A stretch of DNA of 64,000 nucleotides from Methylobacterium oryzihabitans (GCF_004004555.2 NZ_SACP01000012.1:123102-187101); one strand, 5' to 3'; counted from the first letter of the stretch, positions 36,281-45,869 are shown. Numbers and translations are program-made. The notes: generated from the letters alone by a model not told the origin.

Positions 36281-37375
36281 TTATCTCACATATCCATGCT
36301 CCACATGCCTTAGTTCCACCCCGTACGATCTCACCACCATGGCCTCGTCCCGGAGTGCGGCTTTCACATCGTAACTCGTTGCGACAGGTCGCGTATGACG
36401 AACCGGAACAGCGTCGATGACACCGATCCGGTTCTTGGGATCACCCAGGATAACGGGCCACACGGTGTCGAGCCCCCAGCCACTTTCGCCGAAGTGAAAG
36501 GTTCCGCTGCAACGGCGCAGGGCCGATCGCGCGAAGAACGGAGTCATGATCTCCACGAAATTCGTGAAGCGAACGATCTTGTCAGGTTGCTGACGGAGAA
36601 TGGGATGGGCGATGAAGCTGTCATGAGACAGTGCCGGCTGGCCCAGCAGCAAGTTGTAGTCTGCGCAGAACTGGAATATCCTGTTCAGATCCAGCCAACT
36701 CGTAGCGATATCATCATCGGGAAAGGCGACATAATCATAGTCGAAAACAGGACTTCCTGGATAGAACAGCCTGTGCAAGCACTGTAGCTTGGTGCCCTTT
36801 CTCAGTAGCACACTGTATTCCGAAGGGGGACGCTGCGAATACGACGCTTCGTCTCCATACCATGCCAGGCACAGATCCCAGGATCGGCGAGCCGGATCGA
36901 TGTCCTGTGGCCATTGCGTGTGCAGCGACTTGGCATTCGCGCTCAGGACGATGAGATTCTTCCTGCGCGCTGCGATCGGTTCGATCGTCTGCACTTCCTG
37001 CGCGGACGGGGCTCGCGCGTAGCGCTCGGTCTCGATCAGGTAGTGGGTTCTGTCGCGTCCGGTCTCGTCGATGCCGACAAGTACCAGTTTATGCGGTTGC
37101 GATCGCTGGTCCACAAGGAAGCGCAGGAGAGTGGCCCCTCCCTGGTCCAGAAAATGAACGATTCCCTCTTCGATACACCAGCGCACGACGCTGGGATTGC
37201 TGACGCCACCGATCGAGCCGTCTTCGTCCAGAAGGAGTTGAGGCGAGATGACGCGACCATCCGCTTGCGCGAAAATCCAGGCGTGATCGCACAACGGCCG
37301 ATCGGCGGGTGGGCTCGCATCGGTCGCGCCGCGGCTGAAAGCGTCACGAGGTGCCGAGGAAGAGAGTGACAGCAT
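36281..37375 (-). CDS. DUF707 family protein, probable polysaccharide-related transferase
   Basis: This 364-residue protein contains the DUF707 signature: KNLIVLSANAKSLH, WDLCLAWYGDE, the acidic VAFPDDDIATSW and the GLDTVWPVILG segment. The DDD motif resembles metal-binding sites of GT-A glycosyltransferases, and the family is common beside polysaccharide genes, but no activity is established. The ATG at 37375 is preferred because the upstream frame runs into the divergent promoter region of gmhA. GC content is below that of flanking chromosomal genes. Confidence 0.75.
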   Translation of the reverse strand: MLSLSSSAPRDAFSRGATDASPPADRPLCDHAWIFAQADGRVISPQLLLDEDGSIGGVSNPSVVRWCIEEGIVHFLDQGGATLLRFLVDQRSQPHKLVLVGIDETGRDRTHYLIETERYARAPSAQEVQTIEPIAARRKNLIVLSANAKSLHTQWPQDIDPARRSWDLCLAWYGDEASYSQRPPSEYSVLLRKGTKLQCLHRLFYPGSPVFDYDYVAFPDDDIATSWLDLNRIFQFCADYNLLLGQPALSHDSFIAHPILRQQPDKIVRFTNFVEIMTPFFARSALRRCSGTFHFGESGWGLDTVWPVILGDPKNRIGVIDAVPVRHTRPVATSYDVKAALRDEAMVVRSYGVELRHVEHGYVR

Positions 37376-37432
37376 GGGCGCGCATCCTGGAGTGGCGCGG
37401 CGGCGCCTCGTCTCGACGCGAAGATTGATCTC

Positions 37433-37614
37433 GGTTAAGGTTAAGTTTAAGTAAAAATGGATCGACCTGATCCACCACCATCGACACAATGCCTCGACCC
37501 TGGGTCAGGCATCGAATCGAGGGAAGCGACACCCGCGGGCCTGAGCGGGCGGCTTCGCTCCGGGCTCCGCCGGTGCCCCTTCTACCGGCGCCTTGGTAAA
37601 GAATCCTTAACCAT
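37433..37614. promoter_or_regulatory. divergent promoter region with TTAA repeats and a CtrA-like site
   Basis: Within the 309-base gap between the DUF707 gene and gmhA there is a tandem GGTTAA-GGTTAA-GTTTAA array at 37433-37450 and a TTAACCAT at 37607-37614. TTAACCAT and TTAA-N7-TTAA are the core of CtrA binding sites in alphaproteobacteria. The match is short and could be chance. Confidence 0.4.
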
Positions 37615-37684
37615 AACATTCTCATGGTCGACCAGTCGCAATCCCAGGCCGACGGCGCGACATGGGGTGCCGAAGGCAGAACGG

Positions 37685-38350
37685 ATGTCCGCTGTGCAAG
37701 ACGGTCCTCATGAGCCCGCGACCGGTTTCGCCTCCTCCTACATCCTGAAGGTCGCGGCGTGCCTGGGCCGGATCGACGCCGCGGCGATCGATGCGGCGGT
37801 CGCGGCGATCCATCGGACCTGGGTCGGGGGCGGCGACATCATCGCGTTCGGCAACGGCGGAAGCGCGATCACCGCCCAGCACTTCATCACGGACTGGAAC
37901 AAGGGGGTCTTCTCGGCCACCGGACGAAGCTTCCGGGGTCGCACGCTGATCGACAACCTCGGCGTCGTGACCGCGTGGTCGAACGACGTGTCGTACAGCG
38001 ACGTCTTCAGCGAGCAGTTGCGCAATCTCGCCCGGCCGGCCGATCTGGTCGTCGCGATCTCGGGCAGCGGAAACTCCGAGAACGTCGTCCGCGCGGTGGC
38101 CTACGCCAACGCGATCGGGTGCACGACCATCGGCCTCTGCGGCTATTCCGGCGGCCGGCTCAAGGGCATGGTCCAGTACCCCGTCTGGGTGCCGATGGAG
38201 GACATGCAGGTGGTCGAGGACGTGCATGCCATGTTCGGCCACATCGTCATGCAGGCCCTGAGCCGCAGCGTCTCCGACGCGGGTGCGGCCCGGCACGCCC
38301 GCGCCGGCGGCGATCCGGTCGCCCTCAGGCGCACGGGAACCGGCGGGTAG
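37685..38350 (+). CDS. gmhA: sedoheptulose-7-phosphate isomerase-type SIS protein
   Basis: This SIS-domain protein of 221 residues, with AFGNGGSAITAQHFITDW at about residue 56 and VAISGSGNSENVVRAV at about 123, matches GmhA, which converts sedoheptulose 7-phosphate to heptose 7-phosphate, the first step of ADP- and GDP-heptose biosynthesis. It opens an operon with an epimerase, an HddC-GmhB fusion and HddA, which supports the assignment. The ATG at 37685 gives the normal length. A C-terminal Arg/Gly-rich tail of about 20 residues is unusual. Confidence 0.88.
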   Translation: MSAVQDGPHEPATGFASSYILKVAACLGRIDAAAIDAAVAAIHRTWVGGGDIIAFGNGGSAITAQHFITDWNKGVFSATGRSFRGRTLIDNLGVVTAWSNDVSYSDVFSEQLRNLARPADLVVAISGSGNSENVVRAVAYANAIGCTTIGLCGYSGGRLKGMVQYPVWVPMEDMQVVEDVHAMFGHIVMQALSRSVSDAGAARHARAGGDPVALRRTGTGG

Positions 38351-38362
38351 GAACGGCCGGTC

Positions 38363-39346
38363 ATGCGCCATCACGCCGTCACCGGAGGCGCCGGCTTCAT
38401 CGCCTCCACGCTGATCGACCGGCTTCTGGCGGAGGGAGATCGCGTCCTCGCGCTCGACGACCTCTCCCGCGGTCGCCGGGCGCATGTCGACCGCTTCGCC
38501 GACCGGCCCGGCTTCCGGTTCGTGGCCGTCGATTGCGCCGACCTCCCCGCCTACCGGGCCGCCATGGTCCAGGCCCATGCGGCGCATCCCATCGACGAGG
38601 TCTGGCATCTCGCGGCGAACTCGGACATCCCCGCGGGCATCGCCGATCCGACGATCGATCTCGACGGAACCTTCCGGACGACCTTCAACACCGTCCTGAT
38701 CCTGCGCGACCTCGCGATTCCGGCTCTGCGCTTCGCCTCCAGCTCGGCGATCTACGGCGACCTCGGCGAGGCGGCGATCCGCGAGGAGGCCGGCCCGCTC
38801 GAACCGATCTCGAACTATGGCGCGATGAAGCTCGCCTCGGAGGCGCAGATTCGGGCGGCCGTCGAGGCCTTCCTGCCGCGGGCCGACATCTTCCGCTTTC
38901 CGAACGTCGTCGGCGTGCCCGCGACCCACGGGGTCATGCTCGACTTCGTCCGCAAGCTGAAGGCGACCCCGGAGGAGCTCGACGTTCTCGGCGACGGCAC
39001 GCAACGCAAGGCGTACCTGCACGTCGAGGAGCTGGTCGCGGCGATGCTGTTCATCCGCGACCGCGCGACCGCCCGCTACAACGTCTTCAACATCGGGCCG
39101 CGGGACGACGGCATCACGGTCTCGGAGATCGCCGGACTCGTGCGCGATCGGGTCGCCCCCGCGGCCGCGCTCCGCTTCGGAGAAAGCGCCCGCGGCTGGG
39201 TCGGGGACGTGCCGCGCTTCCGCTACGACACGAGCCGGCTCGCCGCACTCGGCTGGCTCCCGACCCTCGACTCGCGCGCCGCCATCCGCCGCGCCCTGGA
39301 CGAGATCGTCCGCCAGGAGGCGGGATCCTCCCCGGATCGGCGCTGA
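38363..39346 (+). CDS. NAD-dependent sugar-nucleotide epimerase/dehydratase
   Basis: This 327-residue extended SDR has the Rossmann motif TGGAGFIAS (residues 7-15), the SSSAIYGD segment and catalytic Tyr152-Lys156 in NYGAMK. It belongs to the NAD-dependent epimerase family and probably acts on a sugar nucleotide, perhaps GDP-heptose as in deoxyheptose or epimerised-heptose pathways, given its place between gmhA and the heptose kinase and transferase genes. Its stop overlaps the next start by one base. Confidence 0.82.
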   Translation: MRHHAVTGGAGFIASTLIDRLLAEGDRVLALDDLSRGRRAHVDRFADRPGFRFVAVDCADLPAYRAAMVQAHAAHPIDEVWHLAANSDIPAGIADPTIDLDGTFRTTFNTVLILRDLAIPALRFASSSAIYGDLGEAAIREEAGPLEPISNYGAMKLASEAQIRAAVEAFLPRADIFRFPNVVGVPATHGVMLDFVRKLKATPEELDVLGDGTQRKAYLHVEELVAAMLFIRDRATARYNVFNIGPRDDGITVSEIAGLVRDRVAPAAALRFGESARGWVGDVPRFRYDTSRLAALGWLPTLDSRAAIRRALDEIVRQEAGSSPDRR

Positions 39347-40656
39347 TGCAGGCCGTCATCCTCGCCGGCGGCAAGGGCACCCGGCTGGCCGCCCGGCTGA
39401 ACGGACGCCCCAAGGCGCTCGTCGACGTCGACGGCGTTCCACTCCTCGAGCGGCAGCTCCTGAGCCTCGCGGCGCAGGGCGTGGACGAGGCGATCATCCT
39501 CGTCAACCACGCGGCCGATCAGATCGCAGCCTACTGCACCTCGCGCAACGCCTTCGGCCTGGCGCGGCTGCGGCTCGTGGACGATGGCGAACCCCGGGGC
39601 ACCGCCGGCGCGACCCTGGCCTGCCTGCCCGACCTCCGGGACCGCGTCCTCGTCGTCTATGGCGACACGCTGTTCAACATCGATCTCGCCCGCTTCGTCG
39701 CCGCCCATGAGCGGAGCGGCGCGGACGCCACCCTGTTCCTGCATCCGAACGATCACCCCCACGATTCGGACCTCGTCGAGATCGACGACGCCGGCTGGAT
39801 CACCGCCTTCCACCCCAAGCCGCACCCGCCCGGCGTCCCCCGCGCCAACCTCGTCAACGCCGCGTTCTACGTCATCGAGCGGCGCGCCCTCGAAGCGTGG
39901 CGGGACGCGACGACGCCCTGCGATTTCGGGCAGGACCTGTTCCCGGCGATGCTGGCGGCGGGGTCGCGCCTGTTCGGCTACAACAGCTTCGAATACATCA
40001 AGGACCTCGGCACGCCGGCTCGCCTCGACAAGGTCACCGATCATCTCCGCCGCGGCGTGGTGGCCCGGGCCAGCCTCGCCGTCCCGCAGCCCTGTGTCTT
40101 CCTCGACCGGGACGGCACGCTGAACGCCCTGCGCGACTACGTCCGCGGGCCCGGCGACCTCGTGATGCTGCCGGGAGCGGCCGCGGCGGTGCGGCGCCTC
40201 AACGAGGCCGGGCGGCGCGTCGCCGTCGTCACGAACCAGCCGGTCCTGGCCCGGGGCGAATGCACGCCGCAGGACATGCGCGCGATCCACGCCAAGCTCG
40301 ACGGCGAACTCGCCGGGGCGGGAGCCTTCGTCGACCGCCTCTATCTCTGCCCCCATCATCCCGACGCCGGCTTCGCGGGCGAGGTTCCGGATCTCAAGAT
40401 CGCCTGCGACTGCCGCAAGCCGAAGCCCGGGATGCTGCTGTCTGCCGCGCGCGATCTCAATGCGGACCTCGCTCGATCCTGGATGATCGGGGACAGCACG
40501 GCCGACATCGCCGCGGCGAAGGCCGCGGGGGTCTGGGCGATCCTCCTGCGTACCGGGGAGGGCGGCCGGGACGGGCGATGCGACGCGACGCCGGACGCCA
40601 TCGCCGACGACCTCGCCGGGGCGGTGGAGCTGATCCTGTCCGCCTCCCGATCCTGA
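39346..40656 (+). CDS. fusion of sugar-1-phosphate nucleotidyltransferase and heptose bisphosphatase (HddC-GmhB)
   Basis: Residues 1-240 are a nucleotidyltransferase: LAGGKGTRL at 6-14, PKALVDVDGVPLLERQL, and VVYGDTLFNID at 103-113. Residues 248-436 are a GmhB-type HAD phosphatase: Asp254-x-Asp256 in FLDRDGTLN, Thr296 in VVTNQP, zinc ligands near Cys335-His-His, Cys354 and Cys356, and GDSTADI at 382. In most bacteria these are separate enzymes that dephosphorylate heptose 1,7-bisphosphate and activate heptose 1-phosphate with GTP. The fusion carries steps three and four on one chain. Confidence 0.88.
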   Translation: MQAVILAGGKGTRLAARLNGRPKALVDVDGVPLLERQLLSLAAQGVDEAIILVNHAADQIAAYCTSRNAFGLARLRLVDDGEPRGTAGATLACLPDLRDRVLVVYGDTLFNIDLARFVAAHERSGADATLFLHPNDHPHDSDLVEIDDAGWITAFHPKPHPPGVPRANLVNAAFYVIERRALEAWRDATTPCDFGQDLFPAMLAAGSRLFGYNSFEYIKDLGTPARLDKVTDHLRRGVVARASLAVPQPCVFLDRDGTLNALRDYVRGPGDLVMLPGAAAAVRRLNEAGRRVAVVTNQPVLARGECTPQDMRAIHAKLDGELAGAGAFVDRLYLCPHHPDAGFAGEVPDLKIACDCRKPKPGMLLSAARDLNADLARSWMIGDSTADIAAAKAAGVWAILLRTGEGGRDGRCDATPDAIADDLAGAVELILSASRS

Positions 40657-40666
40657 AGGCCCGACC

Positions 40667-41653
40667 ATGATCATCAGCCGGACGCCCCTGCGCATGAGCT
40701 TCGTCGGCGGCGGCAGCGACATGCCGGACTTCTACCGCCGGCACGGTGGTGCCGTGCTCTCGACGGCGATCGACAAGTACATCCACGTCACCGTCAACCG
40801 GAAGTTCGACGGCGGCATCCGCGTCGCCTATTCCAGCACCGAAGAGGTCGATCGCGTCGCCGACATCCAGCACCGGCTGGTCCGCGCCGCGTTCGAGATG
40901 CTGGAACTCTCCGGGGGCGTGGAGATCACCACCATCGCCGACGTTCCTTCCCGCGGGACGGGACTGGGCTCCTCGAGTTCCTTCACTGTGGGCCTCCTGC
41001 ACGCGATGTCGGCCTATCTCGGGCGCTACGTCTCGGCGGAGGAACTCGGCCGCAGGGCCTGCGAGATCGAGATCGACCGCTGCGGCGAACCGATCGGCAA
41101 GCAGGACCAGTACGCAGCCGCCTTCGGCGGTCTCAACCTGATCGAGTTCAAGGCCGACGACAGCGTGCTCGTCTCGCCCGTCATCATGCCGCCGGGCCTG
41201 CGGGAGACCCTGGAGCGGCGCATCCTCGTGTTCTACACCGGCATCACCCGCGGCGCCGCCAGCATCCTCAGGGAACAATCGGCCGCCATCGCGGGCGACC
41301 ACGCGAAGCGGGCGGCCCTGGCCCGCATGGTGGACCTCGCCTACGGGCTCCGCGAGGAGCTCCAGTGCGGACGGCTGGATTCGTTCGGCGAGATCCTGGA
41401 TGAGAACTGGCGGCTGAAGAAGACCCTCGCCAGCGGCGTCAGCACTCCGGAGATCGACACCTGGTACGCGGCGGCCAGGGCCGCCGGCGCCCTCGGCGGC
41501 AAGATCCTCGGCGCGGGCTCCGGCGGCTTCCTCGTCTTCTACGCGCCGGAAGACCGGCACCCGTCGGTGGAGCGGGCCCTTCCGGCCCTCCGGCGCGTGC
41601 AGACCCGCTTCGAGCCCCTGGGCAGCCGCATCATCTTCTACAATCCGCAATGA
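40667..41653 (+). CDS. hddA: D-glycero-alpha-D-manno-heptose 7-phosphate kinase (GHMP family)
   Basis: This 328-residue GHMP kinase starts ISRTPLRMSFVGGGSDMPDFY and has the ATP-binding GTGLGSSSSFTVGLLHAM (about residues 99-116) and C-terminal LGGKILGAGSGGFL. This set is characteristic of HddA, which makes heptose 1,7-bisphosphate in the GDP-heptose branch. With gmhA and the HddC-GmhB fusion it completes the route to GDP-D-glycero-alpha-D-manno-heptose. It is the last gene of the operon. Confidence 0.9.
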   Translation: MIISRTPLRMSFVGGGSDMPDFYRRHGGAVLSTAIDKYIHVTVNRKFDGGIRVAYSSTEEVDRVADIQHRLVRAAFEMLELSGGVEITTIADVPSRGTGLGSSSSFTVGLLHAMSAYLGRYVSAEELGRRACEIEIDRCGEPIGKQDQYAAAFGGLNLIEFKADDSVLVSPVIMPPGLRETLERRILVFYTGITRGAASILREQSAAIAGDHAKRAALARMVDLAYGLREELQCGRLDSFGEILDENWRLKKTLASGVSTPEIDTWYAAARAAGALGGKILGAGSGGFLVFYAPEDRHPSVERALPALRRVQTRFEPLGSRIIFYNPQ

Positions 41654-41700
41654 CGGGCGGCCCGGACGTCTCCTCCCCGCGCCGTTGAGCCGTTGCCGGC

Positions 41701-42483
41701 TCAGATCGACCGGATCGCGCCGCCGTCGACCCGCACCATGCTGCCGGTGACGTAGGAGGCGCGCTCCGAGGCGAGGAAGCAGGCGACGTCGGCGAATTCC
41801 TGCACACGGCCGTAGCGCCTGGCCGGAATCGCCGTGCGGGCCGCCTCGGCGACCTCCTGCGGGGTCTTGCCCTGCTTCTTGGCGTTGGCGGCGTCGAGTT
41901 CGCCGGTGCGGTCGGTCTCGATGCGGCCGGGCAGGATCATGTTGACCGTGACCCCGTCCGCCGCGACCTCCGCCGACAGGGTCTTGGCCCAGCCGGCGAT
42001 CGAGGCGCGCAGGGCGTTCGACATCACGAGATTGGGGATCGGCTGTTCGACGCCGCTCGACGCCACCACGACGATGCGGCCGAACCCGGCCTGACGCATC
42101 CCCGGCAGCACCAGACCGGCGAGGCGGAACACCGGCACCACCATCGCGTCGAATTGCGGCGCCCAGGCCTCGGGGGCGACGTCGACCGCCGTGCCGGCCG
42201 GCGGGCCGCCGGTGTTGGCGACCAGGATGTCGACGCCGCCGAGCGTCTCCTGCGCCGCGGCGTGGATCGCCTCGACGCTGCCCGTGAGATCGCCCACGAA
42301 GGCGTGGGCGCGGCCCTGGCCGCGGCCGTTGATGGCGGCGACCGCCTCGTCGAGTCGCTCGGCCGAGCGGGCGGTGAGCAGCACGTCGGCGCCCTCCGCC
42401 GCGAGGCTCTCGGCGATGCCGCGGCCGAGCCCGCGGCTCGACGACAGGACGATGGCGCGCTTGCCCTTGAGTCCGAGATCCAT
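41701..42483 (-). CDS. atypical SDR family oxidoreductase
   Basis: This 260-residue protein has a short-chain dehydrogenase fold: a divergent cofactor motif LSSSRGLGRGIAESL, the ANTGGPPAG segment in place of NNAG, and C-terminal SYVTGSMVRVDGG. At the active site, where YxxxK is expected, the sequence is LVMSNALRAS, so both Tyr and Lys are missing. Such SDRs are often annotated FabG-like, but catalysis by the classical mechanism looks unlikely. It is downstream of argH with two hairpins between. Confidence 0.8.
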   Translation of the reverse strand: MDLGLKGKRAIVLSSSRGLGRGIAESLAAEGADVLLTARSAERLDEAVAAINGRGQGRAHAFVGDLTGSVEAIHAAAQETLGGVDILVANTGGPPAGTAVDVAPEAWAPQFDAMVVPVFRLAGLVLPGMRQAGFGRIVVVASSGVEQPIPNLVMSNALRASIAGWAKTLSAEVAADGVTVNMILPGRIETDRTGELDAANAKKQGKTPQEVAEAARTAIPARRYGRVQEFADVACFLASERASYVTGSMVRVDGGAIRSI

Positions 42484-42526
42484 GGGTTTCTCCTCTCGAC
42501 AATCCGGTATCCGGTGGTGGCCCTCA

Positions 42527-42628
42527 GCAGATTTCGCGAAAGCGGCTGCCGGCTTTTGCGGTAGAAATCTGCGACCAAACAGGAATCTCAGCAGACTTGC
42601 ATTGGCCTGCCAACGCAAGTCTGCTGAG
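42527..42628 (-). terminator. two strong hairpins between argH and the SDR gene
   Basis: The hairpin nearest argH (42587-42628) has a perfect 14-bp stem, CTCAGCAGACTTGC with its complement, and five further inner pairs. The second (42527-42572) has 9-bp arms GCAGATTTC/GAAATCTGC with an inner GCGAAAGC/GCTTTTGC stem. Lying just after the argH stop, the first is a probable terminator, though the T run is weak. Confidence 0.65.
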
Positions 42629-42644
42629 GCCGGGCTGGTTGCGG

Positions 42645-44042
42645 TCAGGCCGGCGCCTGCCCGAGCAGTCCGAGCCAGCGTTCGGCCTGCGCCCGCACGT
42701 TGGCCGGGGCGGTGCCGCCGTAGCTGGTGCGGCTGCCGACCGAGTTCTCGACCCCGAGCACGTCGTAGATCGCAGCGGTGATCCGCGGCTCCTCGGCCCG
42801 CATCTCGTCGAGGCTCAGCGCCTCCAGGCCGATCCCGCGGGCGGAGGCGGCGCCGACGAGCCGGCCGGTGACGTGGTGGGCATCGCGAAAGGGCAGGCCG
42901 AGCTCGCGCACCAGCCAGTCGGCGAGGTCGGTGGCGGTGGCGTAGCCGGAGCCGGCGGCGGCCTTCAGCACCTCCGGGACCGGCTCGAGGTCGCGCACCA
43001 TCCCGGCCATGGCCGCGAGGCACAGCGAGAGGGTCTGGAGCGCGTCGAAGGTGCCCTCCTTGTCCTCCTGCATGTCCTTGGAATAGGCGAGCGGCAGGCC
43101 CTTCATGACGATCAGCAGCGCCGACAGCGCGCCGATGACCCGGCCGGACTTCGCCCGCACCAGCTCGGCGGCGTCGGGGTTGCGCTTCTGCGGCATGATC
43201 GACGAGCCGGTGGTGAAGCGGTCCGAGAGCTTCACGAAGCCGAACTGCGCCGAGGTCCAGACCACGATTTCTTCCGCGAAGCGCGACAGGTGCACCGCCG
43301 CGATGGCGGCCGCCGAAAGGGCTTCGAGGGCGAAGTCGCGGTCGGCGACGGAATCGAGCGAGTTCGCGGTCGGCCGGTCGAAGCCGAGGGCGGCGGCGGT
43401 GGCGTGGCGGTCGATCGGGAACGAGGTGCCGGCGAGCGCCGCTGCGCCGAGCGGGCACTCGTTGAGGCGGGCGCGGGCGTCGCGGAACCGGCCGCGGTCG
43501 CGGGCCAGCATCTCGACATAGGCGAGCAGGTGGTGGCCGAAGGTGACCGGCTGGGCCGATTGCAGGTGGGTGAAGCCCGGCATCACCGTGCCGGCATGCG
43601 CCAGCGCCGTCTCGGCCAGCGCCCGCTGCAGGTCGGCGGCCTGGGCGTCGAGGTCGTCGAGGGTGTCGCGCACCCACAGCCGCATGTCGGTGGCGACCTG
43701 GTCGTTGCGCGAGCGGGCGGTGTGCAGCCGCCCGGCGGTCGGCCCGACGATCTCGCGCAGCCGGCTCTCCACGCTCATGTGGATGTCTTCGAGGTCGCGC
43801 CGGAACGTGAACTGTCCGGCCTCGATTTCGCCGCGGACGGCCTTGAGCCCTTCCTCGATCGCCGCCACATCCTCGGCCGGCAGGATCCCCGCCTTGCCCA
43901 GCATCGCGACATGGGCGAGCGAGCCCCGGATGTCCTGGGGAGCGAGGCGCTTGTCGAACCCGATGGAGGCGTTGATCTCCTCCATGATCTCGGCCGGCCC
44001 GCTCGCGAAGCGCCCGCCCCACATCCGGTTGCTCATGTCCAC
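42645..44042 (-). CDS. argH: argininosuccinate lyase
   Basis: This 465-residue enzyme splits argininosuccinate to arginine and fumarate, the last step of arginine synthesis. The fumarase/aspartase superfamily signature [12 protein letters not shown] is intact (near residue 280), with the catalytic serine in that loop and [13 protein letters not shown] near residue 107. The start lies 21 bases from the divergent tlpA start, so the two promoters must overlap each other's coding leaders or be very compact. Confidence 0.96.
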   Translation of the reverse strand: MDMSNRMWGGRFASGPAEIMEEINASIGFDKRLAPQDIRGSLAHVAMLGKAGILPAEDVAAIEEGLKAVRGEIEAGQFTFRRDLEDIHMSVESRLREIVGPTAGRLHTARSRNDQVATDMRLWVRDTLDDLDAQAADLQRALAETALAHAGTVMPGFTHLQSAQPVTFGHHLLAYVEMLARDRGRFRDARARLNECPLGAAALAGTSFPIDRHATAAALGFDRPTANSLDSVADRDFALEALSAAAIAAVHLSRFAEEIVVWTSAQFGFVKLSDRFTTGSSIMPQKRNPDAAELVRAKSGRVIGALSALLIVMKGLPLAYSKDMQEDKEGTFDALQTLSLCLAAMAGMVRDLEPVPEVLKAAAGSGYATATDLADWLVRELGLPFRDAHHVTGRLVGAASARGIGLEALSLDEMRAEEPRITAAIYDVLGVENSVGSRTSYGGTAPANVRAQAERWLGLLGQAPA

Positions 44043-44063
44043 ACCTCGTCCGGCCCGGTTCTC

Positions 44064-44687
44064 ATGACGAAGACCCTTCGCCTCGCCCTCGGGGGCGGAC
44101 TCCTCGTCGCGGCACTCGGTCTCGGGGCCGCCCTATACGGGAGTCGGGACGGGGGCAACAGCGCCTGCCCGTCCGCCGCCGCCACGGCCGCCCGCCTCGC
44201 GCCCCTCGCCCGCGGCGAGGTGGCGGCGCTCCAGGTCGATCGGTCGCCGAAACCCGCCCCCGCCCTGTCGTTCCGCGGCCCCGACGGGCAGCCGGCGAGC
44301 CTGGAGGGCCTGCGCGGCAAGACGGTGCTGCTGAACCTGTGGGCGACGTGGTGCGCCCCGTGCAAGGCCGAGATGCCGGCCCTCGACCGGCTCCAGGGCG
44401 CCCTCGGGAGCCCGGATTTCGAGGTCGTCGCCCTCAACGTCGACACCCGCAACCTCGACCGGCCGCAGGCCTGGATGAGGGAGAACGGGATCACCCGCCT
44501 CGCCTTCTACGCCGACCCGCCCGGCCAGAGCCTGCCGGTGCTCCAGAAGAGCGGCGACCTCGTCGGCCTGCCGACGACGCTGCTGATCGACCCCGCCGGC
44601 TGCCGGCTCGGGGTGATGAAGGGGCCGGCGGAATGGGCGAGCGAGGACGCGCTCAGGCTGCTGCGGGCGGCGATCGGGCGGGGGTGA
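44064..44687 (+). CDS. tlpA: membrane-anchored thioredoxin-like protein (TlpA/CycY type)
   Basis: This 207-residue protein has an N-terminal signal anchor (about residues 5-25), a short spacer with Cys35, then a thioredoxin fold with [13 protein letters not shown] (Cys97, Cys100) and cis-Pro in GLPTTLLID. It resembles TlpA, which in Bradyrhizobium keeps copper-delivery and cytochrome-oxidase assembly factors reduced in the periplasm. It is divergent from argH, the same arrangement seen in many rhizobia. Confidence 0.9.
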   Translation: MTKTLRLALGGGLLVAALGLGAALYGSRDGGNSACPSAAATAARLAPLARGEVAALQVDRSPKPAPALSFRGPDGQPASLEGLRGKTVLLNLWATWCAPCKAEMPALDRLQGALGSPDFEVVALNVDTRNLDRPQAWMRENGITRLAFYADPPGQSLPVLQKSGDLVGLPTTLLIDPAGCRLGVMKGPAEWASEDALRLLRAAIGRG

Positions 44688-44690
44688 CCG

Positions 44691-45869
44691 CTACCACGCC
44701 ACGCCAGCGCAAGGTTCGGAGCGCTCCAGCACCGACCGGTACGCCCCCAGTACCCCCTCGGCCATCGCCTCGGCGGTGTAGGCGGCGGCGCGGGCTTGCG
44801 CCTCGGCGCCGAGGCGGGCGCGAATCGCCGGGTCGGCCGCGACGGTCTCGATCGCGCAGGCGAAGCCGGCCTCGTCGTCGGGCGGGAGGAAGATCGCCGC
44901 CTCGTCCCAGAGTTCGCGGTGGGTGGGGATGTCGGACAGCACCAGGGCGCAGCCGGCCTCGGCCGCTTCCAGCACGCCGAGGCCGAAGGGCTCGTAGCGG
45001 GCGGCCGAGACGTAGATCGGCGCGCCCGACAGCCAGCGGGTGACGTCCTGCTCGCTCAGCACCCCGAGGGCGCGCAGGTGCCGCGGCCCGAACTCCGCCG
45101 CGTTCGGCCCCTTCAGCGGGCCGGCGGCGAGGAACGGCAGGTCGATCCGGCCGGCGACCCCGTCGAGGATCCGGGCGTTCTTGGCCTCGTCCCACAGCCG
45201 CCCGGCCGCGAACGCGAAGGGAGAGGCCGATCCGGCCGGGCTGCGGTGGCCGCGGGCGGCGGCGCTGCGCCGGCCGTTGGGCACCACCCGCGGCGGCGCG
45301 GACAGCCCGTAGGTCGCGGCGGTCGCCTCGGCGAAGGCGCGGGTCGGCGCCAGCAGCAGGTCGGCGCGCCGGCAGCCCTCGGCGGTGAGGGCCGCGCGCC
45401 AGACGAGGTCCGGCGGCAGCCGGCCGCCGCGCATCGCCATCCACCACGTCGCGACGCAGCCATGGGTCGCCGCCACCACGGGGGCGCGGAACGGCGCCAG
45501 GGCGGCGAGCGCCGGGCTGTTGAGATGGATCAGGTCGGCCTGCGCCCGCTCGGCCTCGCGGGCGACCATCCAGGCCGCCATCTCGATCTCGTTGCGGGCG
45601 AGCGCGCTCCATTCCAGCGCCGCGCCGGGCACCCGCAGGTCGAGGCCGCGGATCGCCCGGGTGGCGCGCAGCTGCTCCTGGCTCGGCTCCGGGCCGAGCA
45701 CCGCCAGGGTGACGCCGATGCCGTGGCGGTCGAGCTCCATCGCGAGATCGAGGCCGTACTGCCAGATGCCGCTGACCGCATCGACCGTCATGAACAGGTT
45801 GAAGCCAGCCGAGCGGGCCGGGGCGGGCCGCGCGACCGGGCGGAGGGGAGACGTCACGGCGGGGATCAT
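44691..45869 (-). CDS. family 4 (GT-B) glycosyltransferase
   Basis: This 392-residue GT-B protein has an N-terminal acceptor domain starting LFMTVDAVSGIWQYGLDLA and a C-terminal donor domain with the E-x7-E motif in YEPFGLGVLEAAEAG (about residues 315-330) and LSDIPTHRELW. Retaining GT4 enzymes use nucleotide sugars. It is convergent with tlpA (3-base gap) and divergent from opgH. The substrate is unknown; a surface glycan or glycolipid is likely. Confidence 0.85.
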   Translation of the reverse strand: MIPAVTSPLRPVARPAPARSAGFNLFMTVDAVSGIWQYGLDLAMELDRHGIGVTLAVLGPEPSQEQLRATRAIRGLDLRVPGAALEWSALARNEIEMAAWMVAREAERAQADLIHLNSPALAALAPFRAPVVAATHGCVATWWMAMRGGRLPPDLVWRAALTAEGCRRADLLLAPTRAFAEATAATYGLSAPPRVVPNGRRSAAARGHRSPAGSASPFAFAAGRLWDEAKNARILDGVAGRIDLPFLAAGPLKGPNAAEFGPRHLRALGVLSEQDVTRWLSGAPIYVSAARYEPFGLGVLEAAEAGCALVLSDIPTHRELWDEAAIFLPPDDEAGFACAIETVAADPAIRARLGAEAQARAAAYTAEAMAEGVLGAYRSVLERSEPCAGVAW

